DNA of 32,711 nt, taken from contig CAMNJY010000009.1 of assembly GCA_946541745.1 (NCBI GenBank), positions 1 to 32,711 of the forward strand. The letters run 5' to 3'. The number at the start of each line of letters is the position of its first letter. The stretch's first letter is position 1. A program made the position numbers and the translations under genes. The notes beneath the pieces are model-generated. The model was not told the DNA's origin and searched no databases. It saw only the letters and a list, made by a program, of their open reading frames with translations. The DNA is from an uncultured Prevotellaceae bacterium. GTDB lineage: Bacteria; Bacteroidota; Bacteroidia; Bacteroidales; Bacteroidaceae. This document shows positions 7,284 to 15,463 of this stretch, in pieces.

Positions 7284-7314
7284 CGAAGATAACTATAATT
7301 TGGTAGAAAACAAA
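7284..7314 (-). promoter_or_regulatory. Promoter of udk
   Basis: On the minus strand: TTTG (7314-7311), a 19-bp spacer, then TATCTTCG (7291-7284). It matches TAnnTTTG except for TTCG in place of TTTG. The 5' UTR is about 40 nt. Confidence 0.65.
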
Positions 7315-7331
7315 GAAAAAAACAAAAATTA

Positions 7332-7363
7332 TTTCACTATTTGGAAAAAATGACGTAACTTCG
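7332..7363 (+). promoter_or_regulatory. Promoter of the 7392 gene
   Basis: TTTC (7332-7335), a 20-bp spacer, then TAACTTCG (7356-7363). Like the divergent udk promoter it has TTCG in place of TTTG. Confidence 0.6.
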
Positions 7364-7391
7364 CACCGATTTTTGTACATACAGCCCAGAT

Positions 7392-8423
7392 ATGAAGAAT
7401 TTTCTACTTGCATTTACCGTTATTGCAAGCATGGTTTCCAGCACAACCAAGGCACAGACAGCCCCAACGCTTGATGCCAAACTACTGAACCACATGGACC
7501 TCAGCCTGACGGCAGGCACCACGGGCTTAGGCTTTGACCTGAGCATGCCTGTGGGCGACTACGTCAAGGTGCGCACGGGATTCGGCGCCATGCTGAGGTT
7601 CGACCTGCCCACGACGTTCAGTATACAGGTGGGCGACGACCCGGCCACGAGCACCTCTAAGTTCAACAGGCTGTCAACCAGGCTGTCGTCCATCACCGGC
7701 AAGCCTGTCAACTCGAAGGTGGAGGTCATCAGGCAGATGACCTTCTGGAACTGGAACGTGCTGGTAGACATCTACCCCTTCAAGCAGAACAAGCACTGGC
7801 ACATGACCGGCGGTTTCTACTGGGGACCCTCAAAGGTGGCCGAGGCCTACAATGCCACCGAGGCCATGCCCACGCTGATGGCCGTGAACATCTACAACCG
7901 CTACTACGACAAGCTGCACGGGCTGACGCCGATGGAACTGATGGACATTCAGCTCGTAGACCTGGGCGAAGACTTCCGGGAGTTCAGCAACGACCCCGTG
8001 CTGCTCATGACACTGCAAGAGAAATTCGACCGTAACGGCCGGATGGGTGTCAACATGGGTTCGTACAAGCACGACATCGTTGACGAAGCGGGCAACGTGA
8101 TTCACAAAATGGGCGAGAACTACCTGCTGGAGCCTGACGACAACAGCATGGTGAAGGCGACAATGGAGGTGAACAGCTTCAAGCCCTACGTGGGTATCGG
8201 CTATGACGGGCGGCTGGTGAAGAACAACGACCGCTACCACATTGGCTTCGACTGCGGCGTGATGTTCTGGGGCGGAACGCCTCACCTGAAGACACACGAC
8301 GGTACGGACCTGATACACGACGTGTACAACATTCCGGGGAAAATAGGTACGGACGTAAGGACCATCAAGCAGGTCAAGGTGTTCCCCGTGCTGAACCTCA
8401 GACTGACGCGCAGGCTGTTCTGA
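7392..8423 (+). CDS. Exported protein, putative outer membrane beta-barrel
   Basis: A 343-residue protein with a signal peptide (about residues 1-21, ending TTKAQ). After it come alternating hydrophobic/polar strands such as DLSLTAGTTGLGFDLSMPV and DYVKVRTGFGAML, then WNWNVLVDIYPF, HWHMTGGFYWG and FKPYVGIGYDG. This pattern, and a C-terminus of VFPVLNLRLTRRLF ending in Phe, is what a small outer membrane beta-barrel shows. I cannot assign a named family. It is monocistronic, with its own promoter and a bidirectional hairpin after it. It could be a porin-like or structural barrel; substrate unknown. Confidence 0.7.
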   Translation: MKNFLLAFTVIASMVSSTTKAQTAPTLDAKLLNHMDLSLTAGTTGLGFDLSMPVGDYVKVRTGFGAMLRFDLPTTFSIQVGDDPATSTSKFNRLSTRLSSITGKPVNSKVEVIRQMTFWNWNVLVDIYPFKQNKHWHMTGGFYWGPSKVAEAYNATEAMPTLMAVNIYNRYYDKLHGLTPMELMDIQLVDLGEDFREFSNDPVLLMTLQEKFDRNGRMGVNMGSYKHDIVDEAGNVIHKMGENYLLEPDDNSMVKATMEVNSFKPYVGIGYDGRLVKNNDRYHIGFDCGVMFWGGTPHLKTHDGTDLIHDVYNIPGKIGTDVRTIKQVKVFPVLNLRLTRRLF

Positions 8424-8446
8424 GTGTTTGGGGATAACGAGGCGAC

Positions 8447-8498
8447 AAAGAAATGGACGGAAATTACCATTATTATGATAATTTCCGTCCATTTCTTT
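8447..8498. terminator. 20-bp perfect hairpin, bidirectional terminator
   Basis: AAAGAAATGGACGGAAATTA (8447-8466) pairs perfectly with 8479-8498 across a 12-nt loop. It lies between two convergent genes and carries AAAG/CTTT ends, so it can serve both. Confidence 0.8.
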
Positions 8499-8522
8499 AC
8501 TGTCCGGTCTGACTCATGCAGG

Positions 8523-10130
8523 CTACTTAACAATGACCTTGCGGCCATTGACAACATAGACACCCTTGGGAAGTCCGCTGAGCGACGACACACGAGAGAG
8601 TATCTTCCGGCCACAGAGGTCGTAGACGTCGGAAACGCCGGCCTCAGCACTCACGCCACTGACGGCATTGACCATCGTCACGGTCAGCTTGCCACTGACA
8701 TAGTTGAAGCTGTAGTTCTGGGCCTTGCCGCCGCTGACAGTGATGTCGTAGACGCCGGCAGGACTATCGGCAGAGGCCGTCGTGACAGCTGAAGGCTGCA
8801 TGATGAGCACAGACTCGGTCTCGCCGTTCTTGAAGCCGTCGTAGGTGAGTATGAAGGGAGGATTCTCGGCTCCCTGCTCACGCTCGGCATCGGCCACGGT
8901 GACTGTCAGCGTGGCGGGCGTAATGGTGAGCACACCATTAACGAGCTTGGTAAGTCCATTGCTCACACTGCCCTTGGACACGGTGATGGGATAACTTCCG
9001 ACAGGGGATATAGCCGTAGCGGTGCAGGCCAGCGAGGGCTGACCCTGCAGGGCGGCACCCTTGGTATCAAACGCGAACGTAGGATTAGCCTCGCCGTAAG
9101 CACGGCTATAGCTCCTGGCCGTGACCGTGACCTCCTCTGCCAGCAGTTTGTCATACTGTGCCTGGGTCACTACTTTCATCTCGTCAGGAGCACCGACGCT
9201 GACGGTGATATAAGAACTGTTGGCAGCAACATACTTTAAGCCCGACTGTTTGACGAAAGCCAGTGAGCCATCGGCAGCCCGGCCCAAAACGCGCATGGTG
9301 GTGGCACTGTAGTTCAACACATTGGTATGCTTACCGGCATCTGGGTTGCAGAAATAGACACCCTTGAGCATGTTGTCAGACGGGGCCGCAGCTGTAGAGG
9401 CTGACAGGTTCAGCTTGTTGTTGGCAGCCTTTGTGGACGAGCATTTCACGATAATGGGAGTAGAGGCGGGAATAGTGCCCGTCAGCTCCTTGATGACAAC
9501 CAGGCCACGGTTGTTGTCGACCTTGGTCACGTAGTAGGCATTCATGCCTGACGACAGGAACGAGAAGGCAAACGAAGCATAGAACGACTTGTAGAAAGCG
9601 TCGGACGTAGTGACATCGGGCGTGATGCCGAAATAGCACTCATCAGCATTCTTGACGGGCTTAATGTACCAATAGCGCGACTCGGCCGAGTTGGTGACCA
9701 CAGTACCGTAGATTTTCTCCTCGGGGTCCATCATCCAGCTCGGGATGGCATCGCTCAGATACTTGGTCAGTCCGTGAGACGAAGCATAGGCGGCATAGGT
9801 GCCGTTCTTGAGGTCCAGCAGGCGGAGCTGATAGCCTACTATCACATTGGTGCTCGCCCCCTGTGCCTGCAGGTCGTAACCGTTGGACAAGTTGCGCAGA
9901 TAGATGATGGAACCGGGGTCGGAAACCACGCGGCTGAAGTCCATCACCGTGCGCAGAGCACCAAGATCGGCATCGGTGGTTTCCAGGTTTACGCTACCCC
10001 TGTTGTCGATGATAGAAATATAACGCTCGGTCTTCTGGTTTTGCACGCGGTAGAATCCATCGGCAGGCAACTGGGCGCTGGCGGTCAATGTACTTAGTAC
10101 AGCAAACAGCAATAGGTTTAATGTCTTCAT
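8523..10130 (-). CDS. Exported MBG-domain protein with T9SS-type C-terminal sorting domain
   Basis: A 535-residue exported protein. The signal peptide is about residues 1-19 (ending LTASA). Residues 20-330 are mostly beta-structured and of unknown function. Residues about 333-403 and 404-486 are two MBG-like Ig-fold repeats, recognised by YGEANPTFAF and QGAENPPFILTYDGF. The last ~45 residues (VYDLCGRKIL...LPKGVYVVNGRKVIVK) match the pattern of type IX secretion C-terminal domains in Prevotella: a D-x-x-GR-strand, then KG(V/I)YVVNGRK and a basic end. It is therefore probably secreted through T9SS and attached to the cell surface. It follows the OmpA gene, but a hairpin with a U9 tract ends five bases before its ATG and no promoter fits between, so its expression is unusual. 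Binding target unknown. Confidence 0.75.
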   Translation of the reverse strand: MKTLNLLLFAVLSTLTASAQLPADGFYRVQNQKTERYISIIDNRGSVNLETTDADLGALRTVMDFSRVVSDPGSIIYLRNLSNGYDLQAQGASTNVIVGYQLRLLDLKNGTYAAYASSHGLTKYLSDAIPSWMMDPEEKIYGTVVTNSAESRYWYIKPVKNADECYFGITPDVTTSDAFYKSFYASFAFSFLSSGMNAYYVTKVDNNRGLVVIKELTGTIPASTPIIVKCSSTKAANNKLNLSASTAAAPSDNMLKGVYFCNPDAGKHTNVLNYSATTMRVLGRAADGSLAFVKQSGLKYVAANSSYITVSVGAPDEMKVVTQAQYDKLLAEEVTVTARSYSRAYGEANPTFAFDTKGAALQGQPSLACTATAISPVGSYPITVSKGSVSNGLTKLVNGVLTITPATLTVTVADAEREQGAENPPFILTYDGFKNGETESVLIMQPSAVTTASADSPAGVYDITVSGGKAQNYSFNYVSGKLTVTMVNAVSGVSAEAGVSDVYDLCGRKILSRVSSLSGLPKGVYVVNGRKVIVK

Positions 10131-10135
10131 AACAG

Positions 10136-10190
10136 AAAAAAAAACTGACCTTACACTATGCTATCGTTATCAACATAGATGTAAGGTCAG
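10136..10190 (-). terminator. Intrinsic terminator of the lipoprotein-ompA operon
   Basis: On the minus strand CTGACCTTACA pairs perfectly with its complement (11 bp). A further CTATG/CATAG pairing lies inside, separated by a 1-nt bulge, and a run of nine T follows at once. It lies 31 bp beyond the ompA stop and its U tract ends five bases before the next ATG. Confidence 0.88.
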
Positions 10191-10221
10191 CAATAATTTA
10201 ATCAGGTATCAATTCTCTGTA

Positions 10222-11379
10222 TTATTCAGCGATACAAATGGACACACGGTTCTTGTCGTTCTCTGAGAACGGCTGAACACGGGCACCCTTGGAATCGTAA
10301 GTGATACGGTCGGCAGAGATGTGGTAAGTCTCCTTCAGGGCCTTCACAACTGCATCGGCACGCTGAGCGCCCAGACGGTCGTTGATACGGTCATTGCCAG
10401 TACCGGCATCAGCATAGCCAGTGATGACAACCTTTGACTTGGGATACTTGTTCATGTAGTCCACGATGTCCTTCACCTTCTGCTCCTCACTGGCGCGGAT
10501 GTTGAACTTGTTGATAGTGAAGAAGATGTCGCGACGGATGGGCTCAATCTTAGGCTCCTCAACCTTGGCGGGCACCTCAACGACCTTCTCTACAACCTTC
10601 TCCACATAGCGAATCTCGGGTTCGGGAGCAGGGATGAAGTTGGTGGTGTAGGTCTTGCCCAGGTTCACCTTGATGCCGGCCAAAGCGTTGAAGTACCAGT
10701 CGGCATTGCCAGCCTTCTTGGAGTTGTAGCGGTCGCTGAGCACGTTGGCGTTGACCTCGATACCAGCCGACACGCGGTCGCTCAGGCGGAAATCGCCCTG
10801 CAGACCGGCACGTCCGGCAACGCGCACCTTAGTGCCGTCCCAAACATACTGCATGTTCTGGCTGCGGTCTGCATCGGGAACGGCAGCCGTCTGGTAGCAG
10901 TGAGCCAGATACGCATTCTTCACCTTTGAGGCATCGTCGTTGGAGAAACCGATATTGGCACCCACACCGACAAAGGCACTCAGGGTAAACAGGCGGTTGG
11001 GGTTGAAACCAGCCAGCATGTTCGACAGGTTGAAGGTCAGGTCAAGCGAAGGAGCCACGTACTTCCACTTCCACGTCTCGTAGAAATTGTTTGCACCGAA
11101 ATCCTTGTTGCTGATACCAGCCTTGCTCTGCCAGGCATTCACAGACAGACGGGCACCGATGGCTTTTGAAAAGTTGTAGCCCAGTGCAGCCTGTACATTG
11201 TAAGAAATCAGGTCCTTGAAATCAACCTCGCCCAGGGTGTACTGTGCACCTACCGGCTGCACCTGAATATACCAGTGCGGGTTGAAAACATATTCTGTCG
11301 TCCCCTTCTGCTCCTGGGCAGATGCTGAAAGCACGCCCAAGAACATCAGAGCAGACAATATTGTTTTCTTCATATTCAT
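10222..11379 (-). CDS. OmpA-family outer membrane porin
   Basis: A 385-residue outer membrane protein. It has a signal peptide (about 1-21, ending LSASAQ), an N-terminal beta-barrel domain (about 25-235, with strands such as NVQAALGYNFSKAIGARLSVN), a charged hinge (RYVEKVVEKVVEVPAKVEEPK) and a C-terminal OmpA peptidoglycan-binding domain (about 270-385). The binding segment is intact: VVITGYADAGTGNDRINDRLGAQRA, including the Asp and Arg that contact diaminopimelate in the family. It anchors the outer membrane to peptidoglycan and may form a pore. It is the second gene of an operon, 19 bp after the coiled-coil lipoprotein, and is followed by a strong terminator. The start may be M1 or M3. Confidence 0.9.
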   Translation of the reverse strand: MNMKKTILSALMFLGVLSASAQEQKGTTEYVFNPHWYIQVQPVGAQYTLGEVDFKDLISYNVQAALGYNFSKAIGARLSVNAWQSKAGISNKDFGANNFYETWKWKYVAPSLDLTFNLSNMLAGFNPNRLFTLSAFVGVGANIGFSNDDASKVKNAYLAHCYQTAAVPDADRSQNMQYVWDGTKVRVAGRAGLQGDFRLSDRVSAGIEVNANVLSDRYNSKKAGNADWYFNALAGIKVNLGKTYTTNFIPAPEPEIRYVEKVVEKVVEVPAKVEEPKIEPIRRDIFFTINKFNIRASEEQKVKDIVDYMNKYPKSKVVITGYADAGTGNDRINDRLGAQRADAVVKALKETYHISADRITYDSKGARVQPFSENDKNRVSICIAE

Positions 11380-11398
11380 TTTAATACTCCGTTTTTAA

Positions 11399-14188
11399 TT
11401 AGAATTCAACATAGAACTTCTTAATCATCACTACGCCGTGATAGTCAACAGCGGTGTAGGTGAGCTCGTAAATCTTACCAGCCTCGCCCTTGATGGTGCA
11501 GTTGTCAAGACCGTCAACGACCTTGAACATGTTCACGCCACCATTGGCAGCCTTAGCCAGCGACTGAGCCTCGCCAAGGGCAAGCTCCTGCTTGGTAGCA
11601 GCGTCATAGACGTTGGTCACGGCCACAAACTTCTTGTAGACAGGTGCGAAGTACTGCAGCGTGTAGGTGGTAGGAATCAGGGTGTACTCACCGGCAGCAG
11701 CCTTGGTGGGCTTGTCAACACTGTTGCTCAGCAGGGCGAACTTGCCGTTCTGCTCACCGAACATGGTGATGAAGAGCGTACGGTGAGCATTGTTCATCAC
11801 GCGGAGAATGTGGTTCTCAATGCGGGTCAGATACTTGTCGATAGCGGTATATACGCTGGCCTTGGTTTCAGCAATGTAGGTCTCGTAATTATAGGTTGCC
11901 TTCACCTCATTGAACAGCTCAGCCAGAACCTTGTTTGCTGATTCATTGTTAGCATTGATGTCGGCCACCAGCTCATTGATGACATCAGCCATGTCGGCAT
12001 TACCTTCAACAGGAATCATAACCAACTCAGAGTTTGAACCGTCATTAACCATGTAGACCTGAGCCAGAATCTTGCCATTCGAAACCTGGATGTTATCGAA
12101 CTGGAATTCATACTTAGCAAAGTCGGGACGGGCAACCTCCACCTCACGAATGACGCGGGCAACCACCGAACGCATCCTGTCGAAGCCGTCGACCTTAGAC
12201 CACTTGCTACCATTCAGGAATGCGAACGACAGAGGCTTCACAGCAACCGTTGCAAGATTGTAGTTAGAAAGGACGTTATGGACCTTATTGTCTGAGTCTG
12301 TCCACGAAGCCTTCAGGCCGTAGGCAGGAACCTCATTCTTGATAGCTCCGAACACCATAGCAGCCGACTCAGCAACCGAGATACGAGTACGAGCGTCCTG
12401 AGGACCATCCTTAATAACATTCTTAACAGCATCGCCAATAGTCTTAAAGTCAATCACGAACTTGGCTTTGTCGACATCCTCAGCACGCAGAGTAGCCTTA
12501 GCAGAATAGAAACCATTCTCATAGCCGCGAGTGAAACCATTCTCATAGCCGCGAGTACCACCATTGCGGTAGATACCAAGCATGAGCTCCTTGGTAGAGT
12601 ACTTCAGCGGGTCAAGAATGAAGGGAGAGACATTCGAGGCACTGGTCTCAAGAGCCAACTGCTGACCGTTGAAATTAACGTTAGAGGGATTGACGGTGAC
12701 ATAAACCGTACCGGCGTTGCCGTCGACCATGCCATTCACCTCGGTTACGAACACCTCGTCACCCTTGGTGAAATATCCCTTTACATTATTAAGGTTGCTG
12801 ATACCCATCACTTCCAGGTTGCGCGGAGTCCAAGTATCAACGTCAGAAGCTTCCAGATAGAACTTACCGTCACGAGCAGGGAACTCAATACCCTTATCTG
12901 CGGTTCCGTAATAGGTAGCAATAACGTTCTGATCTATTCCGAACGGAGTCTTGAAATAGCCTAATACGGGATTCTCTGTAGCCTGAGTGATGATGCCCGT
13001 AATGAGGTTGGCCTGGTCCTTCTTGACCTTAGTAATCTCAGCGTCTAATTCATCCACTTTGTCGGCTACCTTCTGAATGTCTTCGTTCACCTCAGCCATT
13101 TCTTTCTGGAACTCCTCAGTGGTAACATATTTCATCAGCTCTTCTGCCAAGGCTTCGTTGGTGACATAGTTTGCAAGCTTTTCATTGATCGCGGCAATGT
13201 CTTCAGCGTTCTTGGAGATGTTCTTTGCATTCGTATCAATGTTCGCTGCATTCTCACCTGCCTTTGCCATTGCCTGCTCTGCCAAGGTGTTAGCAGCATC
13301 AGCAGCAGCCTTAGCTTCCTCGAAGAGTCTCTGGATGTCATCCTTCTTCATGTAGTTGTCTTCCAGGTTCTTAACGCGGTTGATAAGGTCAGCGTTCTTC
13401 AGCTCGTTCAGGTCGGTGAGAATCTGCTCTATCTTCTCAACATTCTCTTTATTCTTTTCTATCCAAAGAGCGTTCTCGGTAGCCTTAGCCAGCGCGTCAG
13501 CTGCATCGGTGCTGGCCTTGGTCAGCTTCTCTTCCCAGCCTTCAATTTTCTCCACGCGCTGTGTCAGTGCAGCAAGTTCCTCCTTGGTAGCAGCATTAGA
13601 AGCCAATTTCATGGCTTCCTGTGCCAAAGAGTTAACAGTAATGATGGTGTTATTCATCTCACTGATATACTCAGCAAGGTTTTTACCACTGGTGACATTA
13701 TTCAGATTGCCTAACACAGCATTGAGCGAGTCGATGCGGGCATTAGCCTGATCAGTAGCCTGCTCAAGGATCTCTATGCTCACCAGATTGTTGGTTATCT
13801 CGTTTACGTATGTCTGCAACTGATCCTGGGTCAGATAAGCGGCGTCTGCTTCTCCCTTGGTGATAAAGTTGGCAATCATGTCGGGAGTCACATAGTCACC
13901 TGCCCTCTGATAGCCAGCCAATTTAGCATCCAAATCGGCCTGCTTCACATAAGCAGCCAAATCTGCTGACTTCACAAAGTCTGACAAATCACACTGACAG
14001 GACTTGATGGCTGCTACTTTTGCCTTCAAGTCGTCAATCTGGTCTTGCAGAGTCTTACGCAGGTTTGCGGTCTCTCCTCTCAGTTCAACACTGAGGTCCT
14101 CATTGTAGTCCTTACAGGACGTTAACGTGCCCACAGACGGTACAACCAGTGCCGCCATGAGAACTGCATTTACAATTTTTTTCTTCAT
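11399..14188 (-). CDS. Large coiled-coil surface lipoprotein
   Basis: Family not recognised. ATG 14188 (MKKKIVNAVL) is chosen over the TTG of the ORF track and gives 929 residues. Residues 1-25 are a lipoprotein signal with lipobox TLTSC (C25). The next residues (KDYNEDL) are acidic, as in Bacteroidetes lipoproteins exported to the surface. Residues about 30-390 are heptad-rich coiled coil, with recurring units such as YVTNEALAEEL and FITKGEADAAYLTQDQL that recall fibre or stalk proteins. The C-terminal ~530 residues are a mixed, probably globular region. A TRGYENGF unit is tandemly duplicated near residue 550. The gene is first in an operon with the OmpA porin and has a strong promoter and a ~105-nt leader. 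It is likely an abundant surface or stalk protein (inference). Confidence 0.8.
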   Translation of the reverse strand: MKKKIVNAVLMAALVVPSVGTLTSCKDYNEDLSVELRGETANLRKTLQDQIDDLKAKVAAIKSCQCDLSDFVKSADLAAYVKQADLDAKLAGYQRAGDYVTPDMIANFITKGEADAAYLTQDQLQTYVNEITNNLVSIEILEQATDQANARIDSLNAVLGNLNNVTSGKNLAEYISEMNNTIITVNSLAQEAMKLASNAATKEELAALTQRVEKIEGWEEKLTKASTDAADALAKATENALWIEKNKENVEKIEQILTDLNELKNADLINRVKNLEDNYMKKDDIQRLFEEAKAAADAANTLAEQAMAKAGENAANIDTNAKNISKNAEDIAAINEKLANYVTNEALAEELMKYVTTEEFQKEMAEVNEDIQKVADKVDELDAEITKVKKDQANLITGIITQATENPVLGYFKTPFGIDQNVIATYYGTADKGIEFPARDGKFYLEASDVDTWTPRNLEVMGISNLNNVKGYFTKGDEVFVTEVNGMVDGNAGTVYVTVNPSNVNFNGQQLALETSASNVSPFILDPLKYSTKELMLGIYRNGGTRGYENGFTRGYENGFYSAKATLRAEDVDKAKFVIDFKTIGDAVKNVIKDGPQDARTRISVAESAAMVFGAIKNEVPAYGLKASWTDSDNKVHNVLSNYNLATVAVKPLSFAFLNGSKWSKVDGFDRMRSVVARVIREVEVARPDFAKYEFQFDNIQVSNGKILAQVYMVNDGSNSELVMIPVEGNADMADVINELVADINANNESANKVLAELFNEVKATYNYETYIAETKASVYTAIDKYLTRIENHILRVMNNAHRTLFITMFGEQNGKFALLSNSVDKPTKAAAGEYTLIPTTYTLQYFAPVYKKFVAVTNVYDAATKQELALGEAQSLAKAANGGVNMFKVVDGLDNCTIKGEAGKIYELTYTAVDYHGVVMIKKFYVEF
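12509..12556 (-). repeat. Exact 24-bp tandem duplication (TRGYENGF x2)
   Basis: 12509-12532 and 12533-12556 are identical, in frame, inside the lipoprotein gene. Identity at every codon position points to a recent event. Confidence 0.92.
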
Positions 14189-14297
14189 TAGAACCAAAAA
14201 TTAATATAATTAAACATGTTTATTCTCTATTTATATAGTATGTACGCATACATTAGTTTAAAGTCTATCGAAGTTCTGACAATCAGATATTTCTGTG

Positions 14298-14328
14298 CAA
14301 AATTAAGAATTTTTTCAGAACCGACAAA
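14298..14328 (-). promoter_or_regulatory. Promoter of the lipoprotein-ompA operon
   Basis: Minus strand: TTTG (14328-14325), a 19-bp spacer, then a perfect TAATTTTG (14305-14298) followed by CAC. The predicted leader before ATG 14188 is about 105 nt and AT-rich. Confidence 0.8.
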
Positions 14329-14396
14329 GAAAAAAAGTTGTTTTTTTACTGACAAAGGCGTTTTTTTTGCTTTTCGCTCTTTTTTCAGTGCAAAAG

Positions 14397-14428
14397 TTTG
14401 CGTAATTGGAAAAAACATCGTACCTTTG
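14397..14428 (+). promoter_or_regulatory. Promoter of rpmE2
   Basis: TTTG (14397-14400), a 20-bp spacer, then a perfect TACCTTTG (14421-14428) followed by CAGC. The 5' UTR is about 35 nt. Confidence 0.85.
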
Positions 14429-14465
14429 CAGCCCGTAAAATCATATTATAACAAACGACAAAGAA

Positions 14466-14720
14466 ATGAAGAAAGGAATTCATCCAGAAAACTATCGCCC
14501 CGTCGTGTTCCGTGACATGTCCAACGGCGATATGTTCCTTACGAAGTCTACTGCTAAGACCAATGACACCGTAGAATTCGAAGGTGAAACTTACCCAGTG
14601 GTAAAAGTTGAAATCTCAAGCACCTCTCACCCGTTCTATACTGGTAAGAGTAAGCTGGTTGACACGGCCGGTCGTGTTGATAAGTTCATGAGCCGCTACG
14701 GTAAGGCTGCGAAGAAATAA
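14466..14720 (+). CDS. rpmE2: 50S ribosomal protein L31 type B
   Basis: An 84-residue protein starting [15 protein letters not shown], with the conserved [24 protein letters not shown] segment of L31. It lacks the Cys residues of the zinc-binding form, which makes it type B (zinc-independent). L31 binds the 50S central protuberance and bridges to the 30S subunit. It is monocistronic, with a canonical promoter and a strong terminator. The long run of T-rich sequence upstream belongs to the divergent promoter region shared with the surface lipoprotein. Confidence 0.95.
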   Translation: MKKGIHPENYRPVVFRDMSNGDMFLTKSTAKTNDTVEFEGETYPVVKVEISSTSHPFYTGKSKLVDTAGRVDKFMSRYGKAAKK

Positions 14721-14747
14721 GATATTTCAATCACTGAGACGATACAG

Positions 14748-14794
14748 GAAGTGCGTCCAAGGTAGTTGCATATACCTTGGGCGCACTTCTTTTT
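14748..14794 (+). terminator. Intrinsic terminator of rpmE2
   Basis: A 17-bp stem from GAAGTGCGTCCAAGGTA with one G-U pair, an 8-nt loop, and TTTTT after it. Confidence 0.9.
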
Positions 14795-14824
14795 ACGGTA
14801 AAAATCATAAATTTCCGTAAAACG

Positions 14825-14856
14825 TTTGGCCGTCACACCGAAAATTCATAAATTTG
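14825..14856 (+). promoter_or_regulatory. Promoter of the gpx-trxB operon
   Basis: TTTG (14825-14828), a 20-bp spacer, then TAAATTTG (14849-14856), a full match to the consensus. The 5' UTR is about 45 nt. No clear OxyR site was recognised. Confidence 0.75.
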
Positions 14857-14905
14857 TAGCAGAATTATGGCATTGATTCATCAACAACTATAACAAAAAC
14901 GAAAA

Positions 14906-15457
14906 ATGAAAACAGTTTATGATTTTACTGTCAAGGACAGGAAAGGTAAGGACGTATCGCTCAAGGAGTATGCTAACGAGGTGCTGCTGATTGTCAACAC
15001 GGCTACGAAGTGCGGATTCACACCTCAGTACGAAGAGCTGGAGAACCTCTACAAGAAGTACCACTCCCAGGGTTTCGAGATTCTCGATTTCCCCTGCAAC
15101 CAGTTCGGTCAGCAGGCCCCCGGCACCGATGAGAGCATCCACGAGTTCTGCAAGCTGAACTACGGTACGGACTTCCCCCGTTTCAAAAAGATTAAGGTGA
15201 ACGGCGAGGATGCCGACCCGCTCTATAAGTTTCTGCAGGAGCAGAAGGGCTTTGCCGGCTGGGATCCCGACCATCAGCTGAGCGCCCTGCTCGACGACAT
15301 GCTGTCGAAAGCTGACCCCGACTACAAGCAGAAGCCTGACATCAAATGGAACTTCACCAAATTCCTCGTCAACAAGAAGGGCCAGGTCGTAGCCCGCTAT
15401 GAGCCTACAGAGAAGATCGGGAACATTGAGAAGCAGATAGAAGAACTGCTGAAGTAA
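14906..15457 (+). CDS. Glutathione peroxidase-family thiol peroxidase
   Basis: A 183-residue member of the GPx family. The active-site tetrad is intact: C36 in NTATKCGFT, Q70 in CNQFGQQ, and W148-N149 in IKWNFTKF. The second Cys (C64 in FPCNQFG) lies in the conserved family motif. Bacterial members usually take electrons from thioredoxin rather than glutathione. The next gene, 6 bp downstream, is thioredoxin reductase, which supports that route. Between the core and KWNFTKF there is an insert of about 20 residues (GWDPDHQLSALLDDML...), longer than in E. coli BtuE. It detoxifies hydrogen peroxide and organic hydroperoxides in the cytoplasm. Confidence 0.92.
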   Translation: MKTVYDFTVKDRKGKDVSLKEYANEVLLIVNTATKCGFTPQYEELENLYKKYHSQGFEILDFPCNQFGQQAPGTDESIHEFCKLNYGTDFPRFKKIKVNGEDADPLYKFLQEQKGFAGWDPDHQLSALLDDMLSKADPDYKQKPDIKWNFTKFLVNKKGQVVARYEPTEKIGNIEKQIEELLK

Positions 15458-15463
15458 CAGGCT

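Noticed and set aside
6587-7306. 239-residue plus-strand ORF
   Set aside because: It is antisense to udk, which has complete kinase motifs; the translation is low-complexity Val/Leu/Asp-rich as expected of a shadow frame.
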